DNA of 64,000 nt from SIG480 sp045539475 (GTDB lineage: Bacteria > Bacillota > Clostridia > Oscillospirales > JAAYXM01), in NCBI GenBank assembly GCA_045539475.1, contig JAZQFJ010000101.1:1-64000 (forward strand), read 5' to 3'. The notes beneath the pieces are model-generated. The model ran no database searches. It worked only from the letters and a program-made list of their open reading frames with translations, and was not told where the DNA came from. A program made the position numbers and the translations under genes. Positions 59,315-64,000 of this stretch are shown here, one piece after another (position 1 is the first letter of the stretch; the number at the start of each line of letters is the position of its first letter).

Positions 59315-61603
59315 ATGAGAAACAGTATTTTTAAGAAACTCACATCACTTATCGTTGCAATGTGCATAGTTGCAACACTTGTCCCCGCGGCCTTTGCAAC
59401 GGGAGAGACAGCAGAGGTGCTTTCGACGAAGACTATTACCTTAGATGTAAATAATTTCACATTAGAGACTTATGAGGATAATCCGGAAAGCGTTGGTAAT
59501 CATAAGGTTTTTTACAATAGTAGTAAGAGCAGCAGCGGTTACCACGTAATAAAATTCGGTGATGTCACAGCTTCCGATTACGATCAGTACGAAACGTATT
59601 TTCCGTCAGACGCAAACACTTGTACGAATTTTTATACAGTAAACCAGTATTATGATGTAAATAGCCAAAAAACGCAAGGTGTCCGGTTTAACTTAAAGAG
59701 CCAGACTGCAGTTACATTAAAAACCAAAGCACCGCAGACAAAACCGGCACTTTACAGAGTGACTGTAAAGTACGGAATGTGGAGTGGAGGAACTACATTT
59801 AATCTTTCTTTGAATGGAACGGCACTCGGAACATTTAGTAACCTTAATTCTGCTGCTAGCACGACTCCGGTTGCAATTCAGTCCACTGTTTTTGAATCTG
59901 ATGGAAAGAAGTTGTTCGTGCCAGACGAGGAGGGGTACCTAACGTTTTCGATTACGACAACTTCCTCTTCTGAAAAAAGTTTATGGATCTATCAAATTAT
60001 CATAGAAGAAATCGCGGATAAATCAGTTTCCTTCAGCTTCGCATCACCTGAGGTAGTTTCGTCAACAGACAAAATTGACAACTGTCATTTTGAAAAAACA
60101 AGCGCATCGGACAATGCTGCTGATGTGGTTCCCGGATATCTGGAATTTGCCGACGATATGTATGTAACTACCTCATCTGCTTTATTCAGATATCGTAACT
60201 CGAACATAAATGTTTATTCATCAACGGATGCAAGTAATTCGCTTGGTTTGTATGGCAGATATCAATTGGTTGTTGATAACATGGAGCATTTTACCAGCTT
60301 TGGGCGTTTGGCTTTGAAGCACAAGCTCAATTCCGACGGTATATATAACATCAAGGTATCAAGCGGAGCAAATTCCCAGGGTGGACTTATCGGAGTTTAT
60401 GCAAACGGTGTTCATATAGGAAATATAGAAGATTATAAGGCAACCTTTACTGCGAACTCCGACGCAATAGCGGTAGGAAAGGCAGAGCTTCATAACACCG
60501 ATCTCAAGGCATTGAAGCTCACACGCGATGATAATGGTTATGTTGAGATTTCCTTCAAAGCCCTTGCAGGTGAAGGAACAGACAGAACAAACGGAACTGC
60601 TGACAGAGTTGACTTTATCCCATATTTAATTGAGTTTGAAAAGGTAGAAGCTGCAGAAGTTGCAGAACCGGAGATTGTTTCAAACACCACTGTTGCAGCA
60701 TATGTAATGAATGATGTCAGTGGAACAATTGCTGAAACACCCGTCAACTCCGGAGTTGCAGGAAGAACTGTGACCTATACGGCAACGCCTGCTGACGGAT
60801 ATAAGTTTGTTTGCTGGACGGATAAGGATGGCAAGGTGCTTTCAGAGGACAGTGCATATATTTTCAACGCCTATACCAATATGACCGTTTATGCAAATTT
60901 CGATGAAACGGATGCTGTTGGTGTTAAGTTCTATAACGGCAACGGTGAGTTCCTCGGCTTTGTTGAAAAAGAAAACGGAAAGACCTTTGCTGATTATAAG
61001 AATGATGCACCGGTTGCAGTATATGATGGTGCAACATTTAGTGGCTGGAGCATAGCAGATGAAGCGGTAATAAATGGTGTTGCATATGCTGTTGCACAGT
61101 TTGCTGATGTTTCGGAAGAAACTGTAACAGCAACGATTAAAATTAATGGAAATCCGAAAATAAACGGCTCTGTTGCGATAGGTACACCGATTGTGTGTTC
61201 AGAAGGAGCAGCAACCGCGTGGTATAGAGACGGCAAATACGTTTTCTACGGTCCAAGCTATACTCATTATGCATTTAAAAATGTGCTTTTGAACTATAGA
61301 ACAAATGCCGTAACAACCAAAGCTCCTGTAGCAATTCTTGATGACCTTGGAAATGGCTCCTATATGTTTGAATACGACGGCGGCGATTATATCGTTTTAG
61401 CTGCAGGTGTTGTTTTTGGGAACAGTGAAGATGTAAGTGTTACTTCATGCTATGCCAACGCAAAGGCAAGAAACATAGAGGATAATCATGGTCAGTTTAA
61501 AGCTTGTGTAAATAGCTCCGGTGATACCGACAAACAGAGTGTTGCACGCGGCTATGTGATTTATAGCGACAACGGACAGATAAAGGTGCTATACGCAGAC
61601 TAA
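59315..61603 (+). CDS. Large secreted modular protein with InlB-type repeat
   Basis: The 762-residue protein has a signal peptide (KKLTSLIVAMCIVATLVPAAFA) and then beta-rich modules of about 200 residues that each contain a G/D-x-Y-x-(V/I)-K-V strand and a VYANGVHIG-like edge, seen at about residues 140-230 and 345-430. From about 470 a divergent InlB B-repeat follows (YTATPADGYKFVCW, MTVYANFDE), then a C-terminal domain of about 180 residues. No catalytic motif is recognised; it is probably a surface or secreted carbohydrate-binding protein. AAGGAGTG precedes the ATG. A related protein gene follows. Confidence 0.8.
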   Translation: MRNSIFKKLTSLIVAMCIVATLVPAAFATGETAEVLSTKTITLDVNNFTLETYEDNPESVGNHKVFYNSSKSSSGYHVIKFGDVTASDYDQYETYFPSDANTCTNFYTVNQYYDVNSQKTQGVRFNLKSQTAVTLKTKAPQTKPALYRVTVKYGMWSGGTTFNLSLNGTALGTFSNLNSAASTTPVAIQSTVFESDGKKLFVPDEEGYLTFSITTTSSSEKSLWIYQIIIEEIADKSVSFSFASPEVVSSTDKIDNCHFEKTSASDNAADVVPGYLEFADDMYVTTSSALFRYRNSNINVYSSTDASNSLGLYGRYQLVVDNMEHFTSFGRLALKHKLNSDGIYNIKVSSGANSQGGLIGVYANGVHIGNIEDYKATFTANSDAIAVGKAELHNTDLKALKLTRDDNGYVEISFKALAGEGTDRTNGTADRVDFIPYLIEFEKVEAAEVAEPEIVSNTTVAAYVMNDVSGTIAETPVNSGVAGRTVTYTATPADGYKFVCWTDKDGKVLSEDSAYIFNAYTNMTVYANFDETDAVGVKFYNGNGEFLGFVEKENGKTFADYKNDAPVAVYDGATFSGWSIADEAVINGVAYAVAQFADVSEETVTATIKINGNPKINGSVAIGTPIVCSEGAATAWYRDGKYVFYGPSYTHYAFKNVLLNYRTNAVTTKAPVAILDDLGNGSYMFEYDGGDYIVLAAGVVFGNSEDVSVTSCYANAKARNIEDNHGQFKACVNSSGDTDKQSVARGYVIYSDNGQIKVLYAD

Positions 61604-61615
61604 ATTAACGACAGC

Positions 61616-61647
61616 AAGGGGAGGATGGACGGCGTTCATTCTCCCTT
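61616..61647 (+). terminator. Imperfect hairpin between the two secreted-protein genes
   Basis: AAGGGGAGGATG pairs with CATTCTCCCTT (one bulge, one G-U) around a 9-base loop. No long T tract follows, so read-through to the next gene is likely. Confidence 0.4.
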
Positions 61648-61684
61648 TACACAAGTGAACCTCTCTCGAAAGGAGACCAACACA

Positions 61685-64000
61685 ATGAAAAGATTATTAT
61701 CCCTTATCCTCGCAACGGTAATGCTTGTTGCATTGTTACCGGTTGTTCCGGTGACTTTTGCAACAACGGGCGGCGATATCGTTGTGGAATTTTCAAGCGA
61801 AACAACTACGCTCGGTGCTGCTAATGCAGACCCCGAGAACTGGACAAAGCATGACGGCTATGAGGTAATTCAGGAAGAGAGCAACTACACAAGCGCCGGT
61901 ATGGCAAGTGTTGCGGGAAGTGTTGAAACTCCCGATGGCAAGAAAGACCTCTTCAAGCTTATAACAAGCGGAAAAGCAGCATGGCCTGCGGGTGGAGCAA
62001 CAAATCGCAGATTGTGGTTTACATTCAAATTCAAGGTTGACACTGCCGGATATTATGCCGTAAAAGTGCAGGGCGGAAAGTATAATCAGGGTGCAGAATA
62101 TTTCCTCTATATCGGAGATAAATTCGCGGGGGAATACAGCTGTTTTGATGCATCTGCATCTGCGGTAAAGCTCGGCGAGGAAAAGCAGCTCAACACAGTT
62201 TATCTTACGCCGGATGGCGACGGATATGTTAAAGCGACATTCAGAACAGCGGTCAAAGCACCGGGAAATACAAACTTTTTGATTCCGTACCGTCTTACTC
62301 TCACAAAAGTAGATCAAGCACCGGAGTTTTCGGAGTTTGTCGATACAATTCCTGAAAGCATTGAGCAGGGCGAAAAAAAAGAAATTACGGTCTCTGCAAA
62401 AATGAGCGATGGAGGGACGTATTCATATCCTGCATACAAGCTTGACGGTACGGAAGATAAAACAGATTCAATTACCGTTTCCGCAAGCGGAGACTCTATG
62501 CTCAAAGATGCTGTCGTGAAGGATGGCGTTTATCGAGCAACACTTAAGGCGGGCAGTGTGGGAAGTACTGACATTTCAATACAAGCGACAATTGGTGGAG
62601 AGCAAACCTCTGTAACAACAAAGTCAGTGGCGATTACAGAGGCAAGCGTGCCGCGTGAGATTTCAGCACTTTTAATCCGCGACAATCTTAAATTTACAGA
62701 CAGCGCATTCAGTTATGATACGGTAGTAACAAAAGGTTTCACAATAGTTGAAGATAAAAGCACTATAAGCGCATCAAGCCGTTGCCAAAATGGACTTGCG
62801 ATTTCCATAGATGGGGTTATGACAAACTTTGTTGAATTAAACCTCGGAAAGAAAAGTGCTGCCAATGTATGGCCGAAGGGAAGTAATGCAACAAAGGGCA
62901 GTGCATTTACAGTGGCGCTCAATGTTCCTGTTGCCGGAAAATACAGCTTGAAGCTTCAGGCAATACAGAGGAATACCGCGTTAAATTACTATGTATACGT
63001 AAATGATAAATACGCAGGTGACTATGAATCCTTCTATGAGAATGAAACCTCGGCAGGAAAGTTCAGACTTTCCGATGAAAAAACTCTCAATACCTTCTAT
63101 CTCAAAAAAGGCTCAAATGAGATTTCATTCCGCTTAAAGCAAGCTCCCACAAACAGCAATGGCGTACAGATAATTCCGTATTCAATCCGTCTTGTCCCGG
63201 TTGAGGATCAGACAACTGAGCTTAAGCCCGAGAAAATTGATGCCGAAATCTCAGAGGATATGCTTATCGGTCAAAGCTACGAGATTGCGGCAACCGTTAA
63301 AATGAACGACGGTTCAACCCGTCTCTTCGGACTTGCAGGTGACGGAACGGCAGACGCAAATAATACGGTTGATATCGAGATTATAAACCCTGACGGAACT
63401 GAGGTTATACAAAAGGTTTCTTCATCCTACGCGGACGGCAAAACCACCTTTAACCTTAAAGCAAATGCGCTGGGAAAGGCAAAGGTAAAGATAACCGCGC
63501 TTGTGGACAATGTTCCTGTTTCCTCGGAAGAGACGGAAATTGAGGTTGTCGATATTAAGCAAGTAAATGTATCTTTCGGAAGAAATCCGCTTCCCGAAGG
63601 GTATAGCTCTCAGGCAAAGACAGAGATTATCCTTTCAAATGATGAAGTGTATTCCGGCAATAGCACGGTTACCTATGGATCCTCCGATCCTTCTGTTATA
63701 GAAATAGATCCGCAAACCGGCATTGCAACAGCTGTGGCAAGCGAGGGAAGTGCTGAGATCACAGCTTGTGTTGCAGTTGACGGAGCGGAGGATATGAAAG
63801 GAACTGTTACGCTCTCGGCAACGGCTGCAATACCGCAGGAAGAGGCGGTTGTATACTTTACAGAGAAAACAACCTCTACAAATACAACAGAAACATGGGT
63901 AAACCCCTATCTCTGGACAACCGAGGGTTATACCATTCTCCGGGATGAAACCCACGAGAGTGACGCAAGCGGTGCCGGAAGATATTACGGCGCAAAAGTG
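61685..64000 (+). CDS. Large secreted modular protein with Ig-like (Big_2) domain, cut by window end
   Basis: An uninterrupted frame of 772 codons runs from the ATG at 61685, preceded by AAAGGAGA, to the last base of the window. It starts with a signal peptide (KRLLSLILATVMLVALLPVV). Two similar beta modules follow, each with a strand such as GYYAVKVQGG or GKYSLKLQAI, then a YxYVNDKYAGDYESF-like edge and LNTxYL; the core of a third begins near 63860 (TTETWVNPY, SGAGRYYGAKV). A Big_2 unit lies between (TYGSSDPSVIEIDPQTG, about residues 660-700). The modules match those of the preceding protein. Probably a surface adhesin or polymer-binding protein; the C-terminus and any anchor are outside the window. 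Confidence 0.82.
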   Translation, partial: MKRLLSLILATVMLVALLPVVPVTFATTGGDIVVEFSSETTTLGAANADPENWTKHDGYEVIQEESNYTSAGMASVAGSVETPDGKKDLFKLITSGKAAWPAGGATNRRLWFTFKFKVDTAGYYAVKVQGGKYNQGAEYFLYIGDKFAGEYSCFDASASAVKLGEEKQLNTVYLTPDGDGYVKATFRTAVKAPGNTNFLIPYRLTLTKVDQAPEFSEFVDTIPESIEQGEKKEITVSAKMSDGGTYSYPAYKLDGTEDKTDSITVSASGDSMLKDAVVKDGVYRATLKAGSVGSTDISIQATIGGEQTSVTTKSVAITEASVPREISALLIRDNLKFTDSAFSYDTVVTKGFTIVEDKSTISASSRCQNGLAISIDGVMTNFVELNLGKKSAANVWPKGSNATKGSAFTVALNVPVAGKYSLKLQAIQRNTALNYYVYVNDKYAGDYESFYENETSAGKFRLSDEKTLNTFYLKKGSNEISFRLKQAPTNSNGVQIIPYSIRLVPVEDQTTELKPEKIDAEISEDMLIGQSYEIAATVKMNDGSTRLFGLAGDGTADANNTVDIEIINPDGTEVIQKVSSSYADGKTTFNLKANALGKAKVKITALVDNVPVSSEETEIEVVDIKQVNVSFGRNPLPEGYSSQAKTEIILSNDEVYSGNSTVTYGSSDPSVIEIDPQTGIATAVASEGSAEITACVAVDGAEDMKGTVTLSATAAIPQEEAVVYFTEKTTSTNTTETWVNPYLWTTEGYTILRDETHESDASGAGRYYGAKV

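Overview
The window is a 64 kb piece of a Bacillota chromosome, most likely class Clostridia (an uncultured gut-type Oscillospirales/Eubacteriales relative). The evidence is the ispH-rpsA fusion in a cmk-plsC-ispH/rpsA operon, a long-form SRP RNA beside dnaX-ybaB-recR, a Bacillota-type L10 leader, a NiaR-controlled nad operon, a PPi-dependent phosphofructokinase, SLH domains, strong AGGAGG ribosome-binding sites and TTGACA/TATAAT promoters. No rRNA operon, CRISPR array, phage or transposase gene was seen.

Layout. 1-8.1 kb: catabolic or sugar genes (sugar-phosphate isomerase fragment, CapA-like protein, serine hydrolase; pfp on the minus strand; DegT aminotransferase with two amidohydrolase-fold proteins). 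8.1-14.3 kb: trmB, an RpiR regulator, a BaiN-type flavoprotein, cmk, plsC and ispH-rpsA in one tightly packed operon. 14.4-18.1 kb: a heterodimeric ABC exporter. 18.1-21.9 kb: rpmG-secE-nusG-rplK-rplA, then L10 leader-rplJ-rplL; rpoB does not follow. 21.9-24.4 kb: tRNA-Ser, then a two-gene AT-rich islet (AraC regulator and creatininase) closed by a second copy of the tRNA 3' end and a hairpin-rich repeat. 24.5-28.2 kb: nadA-nadB-nadC-niaR. 28.3-34.1 kb: VTC-domain polymerase, DUF4956 membrane protein, secreted beta-helix protein, a small Pro/Met/Gly-rich surface protein and a two-component system. 34.3-37 kb: feoA-feoB and a Cys-rich FeoB partner with two palindromic metal-regulator boxes. 37-41.2 kb: SLH-anchored phosphodiester glycosidase, glnA, asnA. 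41.2-44.3 kb: SRP RNA, dnaX, ybaB, recR, tRNA-Leu and a second hairpin repeat. 44.6-49.1 kb (minus): ATP-grasp, PHP, NodB-like deacetylase and CDF transporter. 49.3-54.9 kb: Gfo/Idh/MocA oxidoreductase, a giant PreA-PreT-like fusion and a YtcJ-type amidohydrolase. 55-59.2 kb: two AraC regulators, a decayed isomerase fragment, a second creatininase and a CE15-like hydrolase. 59.3-64 kb: two large secreted modular proteins, the last cut by the window edge.

How parts work together. The housekeeping blocks follow textbook Bacillota synteny, but the usual neighbours are interrupted by accessory genes next to tRNA genes. The best candidate for an undescribed system is the VTC/DUF4956/beta-helix/two-component locus, whose sensor carries in its extracytoplasmic domain a PPGMRGG motif that is also present in the secreted beta-helix protein it is encoded with. 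Other candidates are the ATP-grasp/PHP/NodB/CDF operon, the PreA-PreT fusion with a changed catalytic position, and the AraC-creatininase modules.
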